Source of the DNA: JAQWRV01 sp045564915
GTDB taxonomy: Bacteria; Pseudomonadota; Alphaproteobacteria; Rhodospirillales; Rhodospirillaceae
DNA: 64,000 nt
Direction of reading: 5' to 3'
Assembly: GCA_045564915.1 (NCBI GenBank)
Contig: JBJLGL010000001.1
Span: 496,001-560,000 of the forward strand
A program made the translations under genes and the position numbers. Below the pieces are notes generated by a model, which saw nothing but the letters and a program-made list of their open reading frames with translations, was not told the DNA's origin and made no database searches. This document shows, piece by piece, positions 8,782 to 17,499 of this stretch. How positions within the stretch are numbered: position 1 is the first letter of the stretch; each line of letters opens with the position of its first letter.

Positions 8782-9768
8782 TTATCTAAGAAACTGCTTA
8801 ATTCGTTCTGCTACGGACTCATCAACCCAAGGGGCCCACACTTCTTCACGCGTCTCAAGAAAATACCGAGCCGATGCGTCTGCCGTTTGCCCGGTCTCTT
8901 CCATATAAGCGAGTGCCTCACTCACTAAGTTAGCATCAGTACTGTATAGTTCTAGAAATGCAACTATGGTCGGTGCCAATTCGCTAAAACGACGGTTAGC
9001 CCCAATAACTACCTGAACCACCGGATAGGCGGTTGCACGAGTAGGGGCTGCGGTCACAGACAACGCTTGAAAAATCTCTGGTAGATATGGCGGTTCCTCA
9101 AGCATGACCATGTCATATTTCCCGAGTAACCAAGTGGGGGACCAATAATAGGTTAAGATAGGTTGTTTGCGAATAAAGGCCGATGCCACAGCCGATGCTA
9201 ATGCTGCACCGGTTCCGGGACGAAAATTAGTGAAATGAGGGTCCAGTCCATATGCCTTTAGCTTCGCAGTATTAATAACCTCACAGTTCCACCCGGCAAT
9301 ACAATTATAAAACCTCCCTTTATCGGGTTCCTCCGGATCTTTGAAAAGCATCTTATTGGCAGGAAGGTCAGAGACAGCCTTCAGATCTGGCGCAAGCGCA
9401 TCAGGCCCCTCCACTAGATAGCGTGGAACATACCAGCCCTGGACAGCGTCAGGAAAGTTCGTGCCGACCTCAACGACCTGTCGCCGCCGCATACTACGAT
9501 TCCAAACCTCGGTAACGTTGTCCTTCCAGACCTCCATTACTATATCGATATTGCCTTGAGCTACTCCTTGCAGCAGAGGAATAGTAGTTCCTGGCAAAAC
9601 TTCGGTTTTGCAGCCATATCCAGCTTCAAGAATTTTCTGCGCGATAGCCGTATGCCAAGCATTTGAGGGCCAATCTAGGCCTGCAAATACAATAGGGCGA
9701 TCTAATTCACAGGCAGATGCAGGTTGAGCGATGGTGACTGCCAACAGAGAAAGAAGGATAATGCGCAT
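8782..9768 (-). CDS. proX: Glycine betaine-type ABC transporter substrate-binding protein (ProX-like)
   Basis: Periplasmic receptor of 328 residues. A short signal peptide (LLSLLAVTIAQPASA) precedes a Cys at the predicted mature start, followed by the OpuAC fold. Motifs typical of the ProX branch are FAGLDWPSNAWH, the VMEVWKDNV segment, the paired-cysteine region FYNCIAGWNCEVIN and the aromatic-rich TYYWSPTWLLGKYDMV, which fits a quaternary-amine cation-pi pocket. Ligand is inferred as betaine or a related compound. It is the first gene of the operon with proW and proV and is divergent from gloB. Confidence 0.9.
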   Translation of the reverse strand: MRIILLSLLAVTIAQPASACELDRPIVFAGLDWPSNAWHTAIAQKILEAGYGCKTEVLPGTTIPLLQGVAQGNIDIVMEVWKDNVTEVWNRSMRRRQVVEVGTNFPDAVQGWYVPRYLVEGPDALAPDLKAVSDLPANKMLFKDPEEPDKGRFYNCIAGWNCEVINTAKLKAYGLDPHFTNFRPGTGAALASAVASAFIRKQPILTYYWSPTWLLGKYDMVMLEEPPYLPEIFQALSVTAAPTRATAYPVVQVVIGANRRFSELAPTIVAFLELYSTDANLVSEALAYMEETGQTADASARYFLETREEVWAPWVDESVAERIKQFLR

Positions 9769-9854
9769 TCCTGTATCTTAACAATCTCATACTGTAGCTT
9801 CAAATCAGCACTAGATTCAGCTTATGATGCAGACCATGCTTGAAAAGGTGACTT

Positions 9855-10625
9855 ATGTCTCAACTCGAGATTCGGCAAATTCCTGTTTTGGATGACAACT
9901 ACGTTTACCTGATACGTGAACCAGAATATCAGGTTGTGGGTGTTGTTGATCCAGCTGTTGTTGACCCGGTAATGGCGGAGGCAGACCGGCTAGGATGGAA
10001 GATTACGCATATTATCAATACGCATCACCATGGCGACCATACAGGCGGAAATCTGGAAATTAAGGAAAGAACCGGCTGTACCATCATTGGACCAGGCCCG
10101 GATCGCGATCGCATCCCAGGTATTGATGTTGAATTAAACGATGGCGATACCTTAAACTTTGGCTCAGCAAGTGCGGATGTGTTTTTTGTTCCAGGCCACA
10201 CCCTGGGGCATATTGCATACTGGTTCTCTGAATCCGACGCTTTGTTTTGTGGAGATACTCTGTTTTCGATTGGCTGTGGTAGAGTCTTTGAAGGCACAAT
10301 GGATCAGATGTGGACAAGTTTAAGTCGTCTGAGAGCACTGCCATCTGAGACCCGTGTGTATTGCGCGCACGAATACACTGATAACAACATTGCATTTGCA
10401 GTATCAGTCGATCCAAATAATCTAGCCCTACGGACACGCGAGGCCGTCGTCAGGGCGAAGAGAGCGCGCGGCGAGCCAACCGTTCCATCTAGACTGGGAG
10501 AAGAGTTAGCCGCTAATCCTTTTCTACGGGCAGATCAAACAGACCTGCAAACTGCTTTAGGTATGGTAGGCGCTGACCCGGTTAAAGTGTTTACTGAAGT
10601 TCGCAATCGCAAGGACACTTTCTAA
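9855..10625 (+). CDS. gloB: Hydroxyacylglutathione hydrolase (glyoxalase II)
   Basis: Hydrolyses S-D-lactoylglutathione to lactate and glutathione, the second step of methylglyoxal detoxification. The 256-residue protein has the metallo-beta-lactamase metal-binding motif THHHGDHTGG near residue 56, the further ligands in VPGHTLGHIAYW and FCGDTLF, and HEYTDNN with the last metal histidine. The C-terminal glutathione-binding helical domain ends with NPFLRAD and KVFTEVRNRKDTF. Length and motifs are normal. It is convergent with the RND pump gene 29 bases downstream. Confidence 0.96.
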   Translation: MSQLEIRQIPVLDDNYVYLIREPEYQVVGVVDPAVVDPVMAEADRLGWKITHIINTHHHGDHTGGNLEIKERTGCTIIGPGPDRDRIPGIDVELNDGDTLNFGSASADVFFVPGHTLGHIAYWFSESDALFCGDTLFSIGCGRVFEGTMDQMWTSLSRLRALPSETRVYCAHEYTDNNIAFAVSVDPNNLALRTREAVVRAKRARGEPTVPSRLGEELAANPFLRADQTDLQTALGMVGADPVKVFTEVRNRKDTF

Positions 10626-10654
10626 AAATATCGCTCTTCAGCCAGTGACGGTCT

Positions 10655-13600
10655 CTAAGAAGCGATCGCTGCCATATTGGGCAACTCCCGACGTTCCCGC
10701 GATAGAAGTGTGTAGAAAACAGGCACCACAAACAAGGTGAACAATGAACCAAACAAAAGTCCGCCAACAACAACCATTCCTACTTGCTCCCGGCCTTCTG
10801 AGCCTGCGCCGGTTGCCAAGGCAAGAGGTAGCGCTCCCAATACCATAGCACCCGTAGTCATCAGAATTGGCCGCAACCGGAGCACTGCAGACTCCAAGGC
10901 AGCCTCCATTTTATCCATACCCTTCTCCCGCCGAGAATTAGCAAATTCGACTATAAGAATGCCGTGTTTGGAGATCAATCCAATGAGAGTAATTAAACCT
11001 ACCTGGCTATAAACATTGAGAGAACCGTCGGCCACGGTTAAAGTTAGTAGTGCACCTGCAATAGCAAGCGGTACTGTGATCAAAATAATAAATGGGTCAA
11101 TAAAGCTTTCGAATTGGGCCGCGAGAACCAAATAAATAAATAGTATCGCGAGCACAAAGACCAAAGCCAAGCGACCCGATGCATCCTTAAATTCCCGACT
11201 GACGCCCGTATAGTCTATCTGAACGGGTATTTGAGCAACATCAAGAACCGTTTTCTCAACGAGGTCCAGAGCTTCTCCTAAGCTGGCACCAGACGCTACG
11301 TTAGCAGTTATGGTCAGGGCGCGCAGGCGATTAAAGTGAACTAATTCCCGCGCGGCTACAGTTTCCTGAATATCCACCAAGTTACCAAGCGGAATCATAT
11401 CTCCCTGATCACCGCGAACAAAAATGCGTAATAAGTCGCGGGGATCATCGCGTTCAGAAGGATCAATTTGAACAATTACATCGTATTGCTCACCCTCCCG
11501 TTTAAATCTAGTAGCTTTGCGACCACCCAAAAATGTTTCTAATGTCCTGCCAATGGTAGCAACTGAGACACCGACATCAGCAGCTTTGTCGCGACGCACT
11601 TCAGTCCGCAACTCCGGTTTATTGAGGCGCAAATCAGTATCGAGATCACGGACCACCTGACTGCCACTCAACTTGACTAGCACTCGGTCTGCCAGCTCCT
11701 GCAGTTCCTCATACGACCCAGTCGTTCGGACAACAACTGCAACATTCTTGGATACGCCTGGCGATTCAAATGATGGGGGCACGGCAGCGAAAGCCATAAT
11801 TCCTGGTATAGCAAATAACTGCGGTGAGATTATATCTGCAATCTCTGCAGTTTTTCTCTCTCTTTCGCCCCACGGCGTGACCGACGCAAAGGTTGATGTC
11901 ACCGTAGTTACGGGGAACCCCACCATCGTCATATAAGTGTCAATCTCAGGAATCTGTCTGATAATAGATTCCACCTCCCTAGCATTATCGTACATGTAGT
12001 CAGGAGTGGAACCTTCTGGTCCAATCTGCACAGCAAACACTAGCCCACGATCTTCGACGGGTGTTAATTCCTGCTTCAGGCCTAACAACAAATAGAGCGC
12101 GCCCAATGCAACCACGCCAATCAACCCCACCACCCAAATCCTGGCTTGCAACGCACCCGATAGCACAAGCCTATAAGCAGAGGTCAAACCACCGAGAAAC
12201 TTGTCAAAGGCACTTGTGAACACGCCCTTCTTCTGCTCACTGTGCAAGAGACGGCTGCACATCATAGGAGTTAGAGTAAGCGCCGTGAATCCTGATATGA
12301 GAACAGCCCCTGCAAGGGTCAGTGCAAATTCAGTGAAAAGTTTGCCAATAGTGCCAGACGCAAAAGAAATTGGAAAAAAAACAGCAGCCAGGGTTGTCGA
12401 CATTGCTATTACGGCAAACGTGATTTGCTTCGAGCCTTTGATCGCGGCTGCGAACGGTTCGAGACCCATTTCAATATTACGATAAATGTTCTCGAGCATA
12501 ACAATAGCATCATCAACCACCAAACCGATTGCGAGGACAAAGGCAAGCAGCGTGAGTACGTTGATCGAGAACCCAAAAAAATTCATCACCGCCAACGCTC
12601 CAATAAGCGATACCGGTATTGTGACTAGAGGAATGATGCTGGCACGAAATGTATGAAGGAAGATGAAGATCACGAGCGAAACTAAAATAATTGCTTCAGC
12701 TATCGTAAAATATACCGCCTTAATAGACTCTGAAATAAAAATAGTGGTGTCGTAAGCAACTTCAACGTCTACCCCAGCAGGCATGGAGGCCTGAATGTCG
12801 AGCAATGCGCCCTTAAAAGCCCTGCTGACATCCAGGGGATTCGCTGTAGACTGCTTCACCGCCCCAACAACCACCCCTTCCCTGCCATTTAAAGTGCTGA
12901 TCTGGCGCTCTTCTTCCGGTCCTAATTCAACCCGCGCAACATCTCCGAGGCGCACTAGATATCCATTTGACTCGCGTATGATGATACGGGAGAACTCACT
13001 AGGCGACGTCAAATCAGTTTGCGCAACGACCGTATATTCACGATCAATACTCTCTATCCTACCCGACGGCACTTCTAGGTTCTGCTCCCTAAGCGCAGTC
13101 TCCACATCACCTGTAGTTATGCTGTAGGCCGCCATTTTTACACGGTCTAACCATACTCGCATTGCGTAACGCCGAGCCCCAAATAGCTCTACATTGGCTA
13201 CACCTGGCAGTGCTTGTAGCTGGTCAACAGCCAACTGCTCAATAAACTCTGTTATGTCTAGCGCTGAGTAGCGCTCTGACGAAAATGCCATATAAATGAT
13301 GGGGTTCGCATCCGCCTCAACTTTCGCAATTATTGGCTCGTCCACATCTATTGGAAGGTTGCCGCGGGACCGACTAACCCTATCGCGCACATCAGAGGCT
13401 GCAGCATCTGGATCACGACTCAATAAGAAACGAACGCTGACCTGACTCTGCTCTGAACGGCTAATTGAGTTGATGTAATCGACCCCCTCAATACCCGATA
13501 GCGCCTCTTCTATTGGATCAGTGACTTGTGTTTCGATTATCGAAGCACTAGCCCCAGGATACCGCGTCATAACCGTGACTACCGGTGAATCAATGTTAGG

Positions 13601-13711
13601 GTACTCACGAATTGTGAGGGACTGCAGAGATACAAGGCCCAAGAGAATCAAAACTAAATTGATAACAGTGGCGAAGACGGGCCGCCGAATACACAGCTCT
13701 GTTATACTCAT
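10655..13711 (-). CDS. RND-family multidrug efflux permease (AcrB/MexB-like)
   Basis: Inner-membrane proton-driven efflux pump of 1018 residues. The N-terminus MSITELCIRRPVFATVINL is typical of HAE-type RND pumps. The first large periplasmic loop starts REYPNIDSPVV. TM4 holds the proton-relay acidic pair in LAIGLVVDDAIVMLENIYR, and the second half repeats the architecture with GLISKHGILIVEFAN. Twelve membrane segments and two periplasmic loops are expected. It overlaps the upstream adaptor gene by four bases. No outer-membrane channel gene is beside it, so a TolC-like partner encoded elsewhere is likely. Substrate range cannot be inferred. Confidence 0.95.
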   Translation of the reverse strand: MSITELCIRRPVFATVINLVLILLGLVSLQSLTIREYPNIDSPVVTVMTRYPGASASIIETQVTDPIEEALSGIEGVDYINSISRSEQSQVSVRFLLSRDPDAAASDVRDRVSRSRGNLPIDVDEPIIAKVEADANPIIYMAFSSERYSALDITEFIEQLAVDQLQALPGVANVELFGARRYAMRVWLDRVKMAAYSITTGDVETALREQNLEVPSGRIESIDREYTVVAQTDLTSPSEFSRIIIRESNGYLVRLGDVARVELGPEEERQISTLNGREGVVVGAVKQSTANPLDVSRAFKGALLDIQASMPAGVDVEVAYDTTIFISESIKAVYFTIAEAIILVSLVIFIFLHTFRASIIPLVTIPVSLIGALAVMNFFGFSINVLTLLAFVLAIGLVVDDAIVMLENIYRNIEMGLEPFAAAIKGSKQITFAVIAMSTTLAAVFFPISFASGTIGKLFTEFALTLAGAVLISGFTALTLTPMMCSRLLHSEQKKGVFTSAFDKFLGGLTSAYRLVLSGALQARIWVVGLIGVVALGALYLLLGLKQELTPVEDRGLVFAVQIGPEGSTPDYMYDNAREVESIIRQIPEIDTYMTMVGFPVTTVTSTFASVTPWGERERKTAEIADIISPQLFAIPGIMAFAAVPPSFESPGVSKNVAVVVRTTGSYEELQELADRVLVKLSGSQVVRDLDTDLRLNKPELRTEVRRDKAADVGVSVATIGRTLETFLGGRKATRFKREGEQYDVIVQIDPSERDDPRDLLRIFVRGDQGDMIPLGNLVDIQETVAARELVHFNRLRALTITANVASGASLGEALDLVEKTVLDVAQIPVQIDYTGVSREFKDASGRLALVFVLAILFIYLVLAAQFESFIDPFIILITVPLAIAGALLTLTVADGSLNVYSQVGLITLIGLISKHGILIVEFANSRREKGMDKMEAALESAVLRLRPILMTTGAMVLGALPLALATGAGSEGREQVGMVVVGGLLFGSLFTLFVVPVFYTLLSRERRELPNMAAIAS

Positions 13712-14784
13712 ACGCCCGCAGCGCCCTGCAACTGGGCGGCATCGTGAACCGGAGTGCCCTCGCGCAGTTTTAACTGTCCTGCCGTAACAATAGTTTCGCC
13801 GGGTACTAGCCCCGAAAGAATTTCTACGTTCCCATCGACACGCCCTCCAGTGGTAACATCTCGCGTTTCTGCGCTACCATCTTTAACAACAAATACTGTT
13901 TGGCGAGACTGAATCGGGACCAAAGCTCGTTCGGGAATTAGTACTGCATTTTCACGACGTTCAAAAATAATATCGACACGAGCAAAAAGTCCTGGCCTCA
14001 ACCAGCCGTTGGGATTAGGTACGTGCGCACGAAGCTCTATGCTGCGTCCAGACGCTTCAACGCGGGGATCAATGGCATAAACCTCTCCAGGAAATTTCTT
14101 ACCCGGAAAAGCGTCAACCTCCACCAATATTTGTTGCCCAGATTGCACTACCGCTAAGAGCGTCTCAGGCATTTTGAATGCTACTTTTATGGGGTCAATC
14201 GCTTCGAGATTGACAATCTCCTGACCTGCCGTGACATAATCGCCCGGACTTATCTTTCGCAAACCAATCATACCTGAGAAGGGTGCGCGAATTTGTGTTC
14301 TGGCCAGTCGGGCCTTAGCTAAATCTAATGTCGCCCGATCTTCTTGCAATTTTGATAAAGCTTCATCCAATGCGCGCTGAGTTCCAGCGCCACGCCGCTC
14401 TAAGTCAACAGCCCTATCAAAGTTAGCCTCCGATAATTCAAGGCGAGCTCCAGCCTGATTAAACTCAGCGCGGTATATACTATCATCGATTACAATCAAA
14501 ATTTGCTCGGCTTCAACTTCTTCACCTTCTCGGAATCCTATCCGCGCAATCCGCCCAGCAATTTCTGATCTGATAATCACTTCCTCATCAGATACAATAG
14601 AACCAACTGAAACTTCTCGCTCAACAAAGGTTCCAGACTCGACTACAGACAACTCCACTGGCACCGAAAAAGACTGCGGTACTGGCACACTAGCGCTAGA
14701 GCTGTCCTGCAACTGCACAAAATAGAAATAGCCTCCGCCAGCAACGACAGAGCTAAAAATCAGAACGGCGAATACACGGCCCAT
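13708..14784 (-). CDS. RND efflux membrane-fusion (adaptor) protein
   Basis: Periplasmic adaptor of the HlyD/AcrA family, about 358 residues from the chosen start. It has an N-terminal membrane segment (VFAVLIFSSVVAGGGYFYF), a lipoyl/biotinyl half-motif (IRSEIAGRIARIGFREGEEVEAEQ), a coiled-coil hairpin around residues 100-150, the second half-motif (RTQIRAPFSGMIGLRKISPGDYV) and beta-barrel/MP domains. The ATG at 14784 is preferred because AGGG sits six bases before it and it begins directly at the anchor; a longer frame from 14853 would overlap gmk and add a poorly fitting N-terminus. It is co-transcribed with the pump gene. Confidence 0.9.
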   Translation of the reverse strand: MGRVFAVLIFSSVVAGGGYFYFVQLQDSSSASVPVPQSFSVPVELSVVESGTFVEREVSVGSIVSDEEVIIRSEIAGRIARIGFREGEEVEAEQILIVIDDSIYRAEFNQAGARLELSEANFDRAVDLERRGAGTQRALDEALSKLQEDRATLDLAKARLARTQIRAPFSGMIGLRKISPGDYVTAGQEIVNLEAIDPIKVAFKMPETLLAVVQSGQQILVEVDAFPGKKFPGEVYAIDPRVEASGRSIELRAHVPNPNGWLRPGLFARVDIIFERRENAVLIPERALVPIQSRQTVFVVKDGSAETRDVTTGGRVDGNVEILSGLVPGETIVTAGQLKLREGTPVHDAAQLQGAAGV

Positions 14785-14815
14785 AAGATGCCCTATAAAA
14801 CCTTTAGTAAAACGA

Positions 14816-15457
14816 TCATGAAACCTGACTGCGCATTTTAGATACAAAATCACCGACGCCTATACGTCGGAATCGGCGGAGCCGTTCCGCTTTAAGTACT
14901 GCTTGCAGATCGCTGATGCTAATGCCTAACTCGTCATTAACAATGACATAGTCGTATTCAGGCCAATGGCTCATTTCATCCTTCGCTTTCGCCATGCGGC
15001 CCTTGACGATTTCATCTGAATCCTGGCCTCTGCGCATCAATCGATTGGCTAATTCTTCATAAGATGGCGGTAAAATAAATACGCTCACAAGATCGTCTCG
15101 GGCAGATTCACGCAGCTGCTGGGCGCCTTGCCAATCGATATCAAACAACACGTCCTCGCCTACACTTAAATGCTCTTCAACTGCAGGGCGCGGTGTGCCA
15201 TAGAAATTCCCAAATACTTCAGCATGTTCTAGTAGGCTATTTTCCGCAACTTTAGCGTGGTAAGACGCCTCATCTATAAAATAATAGTCCTGACCATCTA
15301 CCTCACTGGGCCTAGGTCTGCGAGTTGTAACTGATACCGACATGAAAAGCTGGTCTTCCCGTTCCAGAAGTGAACGCGCAATGGTGCTTTTACCAGCCCC
15401 TGAGGGCGACGAGAGTACAAGCATTAAACCACGACGCGAAATACGTGAATATGTCAT
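14816..15457 (-). CDS. gmk: Guanylate kinase
   Basis: Phosphorylates GMP to GDP with ATP. The 213-residue protein has the P-loop LSSPSGAGKSTIARSLL, the GMP-binding region SVSVTTRRPRPSEVDGQDYYF, and the D-W-QGA motif LFDIDWQGAQQLR. Length is standard. It follows yicC by 30 bases on the same strand, the common yicC-gmk pairing, with GGGAG as a ribosome binding site. Confidence 0.97.
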   Translation of the reverse strand: MTYSRISRRGLMLVLSSPSGAGKSTIARSLLEREDQLFMSVSVTTRRPRPSEVDGQDYYFIDEASYHAKVAENSLLEHAEVFGNFYGTPRPAVEEHLSVGEDVLFDIDWQGAQQLRESARDDLVSVFILPPSYEELANRLMRRGQDSDEIVKGRMAKAKDEMSHWPEYDYVIVNDELGISISDLQAVLKAERLRRFRRIGVGDFVSKMRSQVS

Positions 15458-15487
15458 GCCTGCAACTCCCCTCTTAGTCTTCTAACA

Positions 15488-16390
15488 TTATTCAACATTC
15501 TGTATCTGCTCACGGAACTGATCAATTACTGCCTTTAGGTCAAGACCTATCTTAGTCAAGTCAACATCGGTGGACTTTGAACAGAGCGTATTGGCTTCCC
15601 GGTTAAATTCCTGCGCCAAGAATTCCAGCCGACGACCGCATGGCTCTCCCTTGCCTATAAGATCCCGACCCTGAGCAATATGCGTACTAAGGCGATCGAG
15701 CTCCTCACGCACATCTGCTTTCGTTGCTAGCACTGCTACTTCCTGCGCTAGCCTTTCTGGAGACAGCGCTGAGGAGCCGCTCAATAGAGTATCGACGCTG
15801 GCTTTCAGTCGCACCTTCAAGGCGTCTGGTTGAGTCGCAGCCGCAGATTTGGCCGCGAGAGTTAAGGATTCCATTTCATCTAATTGATGGGTCAGAACAG
15901 ACTGGAGGTGCTGCCCCTCCTCACTGCGAGCACGCACCAATGAGTAAAAGGCTTTAGACAAGCCCTCTATAAGAGTCTCGTCGAGAAAATCTCGTTCTTC
16001 AGCCGTTTTAGGGTCAGAGTCCGAGGCTTCTATCACACCTCTAATCGCCAGCAAACCATCGAGTGATGCATTACCAACGTTTTCGGGTAGGCTTGAAGCC
16101 TTCTCTGCTGCAATTCTAATAAGCTGGTCCAAGAATTCCTCGTTAACATGATAATTATCGGCACCTTGTGAATAGTTTACCGACAAACCAATATTGAGAT
16201 TACCGCGCACCAAATGGTCAGTAGCAGCCTGACGCACCTTTGGCTCCAGAGATTCAAACCCAGAGGGCAGGCGCATGCGGATATCCAATCCTTTGCCATT
16301 TACCGCTCTGAGCTCCCAAGCCCAAGACAATGTCCCATCGGACAATGTCCCATCGGTGCGAGCAAAACCAGTCATACTTTGCAAAGACAA
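15488..16390 (-). CDS. YicC/YloC family endoribonuclease
   Basis: A 300-residue protein of the YicC family (N-terminal YicC_N and C-terminal DUF1732), which has been described as an endoribonuclease. Visible motifs are QSMTGFARTDG at the start, VNGKGLDIRMRLPSGFE, and the C-terminal KGEPCGRRLEFLAQEFNREANTLCSKS. The start is probably a TTG at 16390: AAAGGG lies eight bases upstream and the resulting MSLQSMTGFAR matches the family N-terminus. Codons for DGTLS are duplicated in tandem near residue 13 (see the repeat entry). It lies just upstream of gmk. Confidence 0.92.
   Translation of the reverse strand: MSLQSMTGFARTDGTLSDGTLSWAWELRAVNGKGLDIRMRLPSGFESLEPKVRQAATDHLVRGNLNIGLSVNYSQGADNYHVNEEFLDQLIRIAAEKASSLPENVGNASLDGLLAIRGVIEASDSDPKTAEERDFLDETLIEGLSKAFYSLVRARSEEGQHLQSVLTHQLDEMESLTLAAKSAAATQPDALKVRLKASVDTLLSGSSALSPERLAQEVAVLATKADVREELDRLSTHIAQGRDLIGKGEPCGRRLEFLAQEFNREANTLCSKSTDVDLTKIGLDLKAVIDQFREQIQNVE
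16326..16355. repeat. Perfect 15-bp tandem duplication inside yicC
   Basis: The unit gacaatgtcccatcg occurs twice in direct succession (16326-16340 and 16341-16355). Being a multiple of three, it keeps the frame and doubles the pentapeptide DGTLS near the YicC N-terminus. The copies are identical, which suggests a recent slippage event. Confidence 0.9.
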
Positions 16391-16509
16391 TGGACACGCC
16401 CTTTCGCCGGCGTAATGCTAAAAACTAAACGATTATATGGGGTTAGAGAGTGGCTTGCCAACCGAATACCCACAATAGGCATAATTGATAGAACGGCTGA
16501 TACCCACAA

Positions 16510-17493
16510 TCAACGTGAACCCTGCTGTTTTTGAATGCGGCGCCATTTTGCTACGTTTCGATTATGTTCAGCTAGGGTTTTCGCAAACACATGACCACCT
16601 GAGCCCTCTGCAACAAAATAGAGTTCATCTGAAGAGGCTGGGTTGAGTGCAGCCACCAAGGCATCGCGTCCGGGATGGCAAATAGGCCCCGGCGGCAACC
16701 CCAAAATTTTATAGGTGTTGAAAGGCGTTTCGCTTTCCAGGTCTGACCGGCGCAATGGTCGGCCCAGATATCCTTGAGCACTAGCCCCAAACGCCACGGT
16801 TGGATCAGATTGCAGCCGCATGCCGCGGTTCAAGCGGTTAATAAACACAGCAGCGACACGACTCCGCTCACTGGGTAACGCAGTTTCTTTTTCGATGATG
16901 GAGGCTAATATAACGGCCTCTAAGGGCGTCTGGAGAGGCAAATCATCCGCTCGGGAGAGCCACAAATCCTGAACTGTAAGCTTCATTTGCTCTGCCATAC
17001 GGGCAATCAGAGCATCGCGCGTTTCACCACGGCTAAATCCATAGGTTTCTGGCAAAAGCGTTCCTTCTGGAAAGGGCTGTGTGATATCACCTTCTAGCCC
17101 TTCGGCAGCTGATATCAGTTCGATCAATTGACTTGAAGTAAGACCTTCGGGAACTGTTATGAAACGCACCAACACATCGTTTGACACAAGTTTGGTAAGG
17201 ACATCGTCCGACGATATACCTGCCATGAAATGGTATTCGCCAGCTTTCAATTGACTAGAAAACCCGCTGATTTGTGTGTGTAGTCGAAACAGTCTTGCAG
17301 AGTCGATAACAGACGCAGACTCAAGTTGCCGGGCAATCCGACCAAGCCCGGAGCCGGGCTCAATAACAATCTCAATAGCTTCCATGAGGGGGCCTTGCTT
17401 TTGTAATTTTGATTGTACCCATATCCACCCGAAGCCAAGGCTAGCACTTGCTATTAGGCTCACAACAAGGACGCTTATTATCAACCGTTTCAT
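16510..17493 (-). CDS. mltG: Endolytic murein transglycosylase MltG
   Basis: Inner-membrane lytic transglycosylase that cuts nascent glycan strands and is thought to end their extension. The 327-residue protein has one N-terminal membrane anchor (LIISVLVVSLIASASLGFGWIWV), a LysM-like segment, and the YceG catalytic core with VILASIIEKETALPSERSRVAAVFINR, holding the catalytic Glu of the IxEKE motif. It ends with NPASSDELYFVAEGSGGHVFAKTLAEHN, the conserved C-terminal block. It lies six bases behind fabF, in the common fabF-mltG order of proteobacteria. Confidence 0.95.
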   Translation of the reverse strand: MKRLIISVLVVSLIASASLGFGWIWVQSKLQKQGPLMEAIEIVIEPGSGLGRIARQLESASVIDSARLFRLHTQISGFSSQLKAGEYHFMAGISSDDVLTKLVSNDVLVRFITVPEGLTSSQLIELISAAEGLEGDITQPFPEGTLLPETYGFSRGETRDALIARMAEQMKLTVQDLWLSRADDLPLQTPLEAVILASIIEKETALPSERSRVAAVFINRLNRGMRLQSDPTVAFGASAQGYLGRPLRRSDLESETPFNTYKILGLPPGPICHPGRDALVAALNPASSDELYFVAEGSGGHVFAKTLAEHNRNVAKWRRIQKQQGSR

Positions 17494-17499
17494 GGTAGA

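Noticed and set aside
9769..9815. Promoter TTGAAG-N17-TAAGAT giving a leaderless proX transcript
   Set aside because: The -10 box would lie only six bases from the ATG; the match is modest and chance occurrence is likely.
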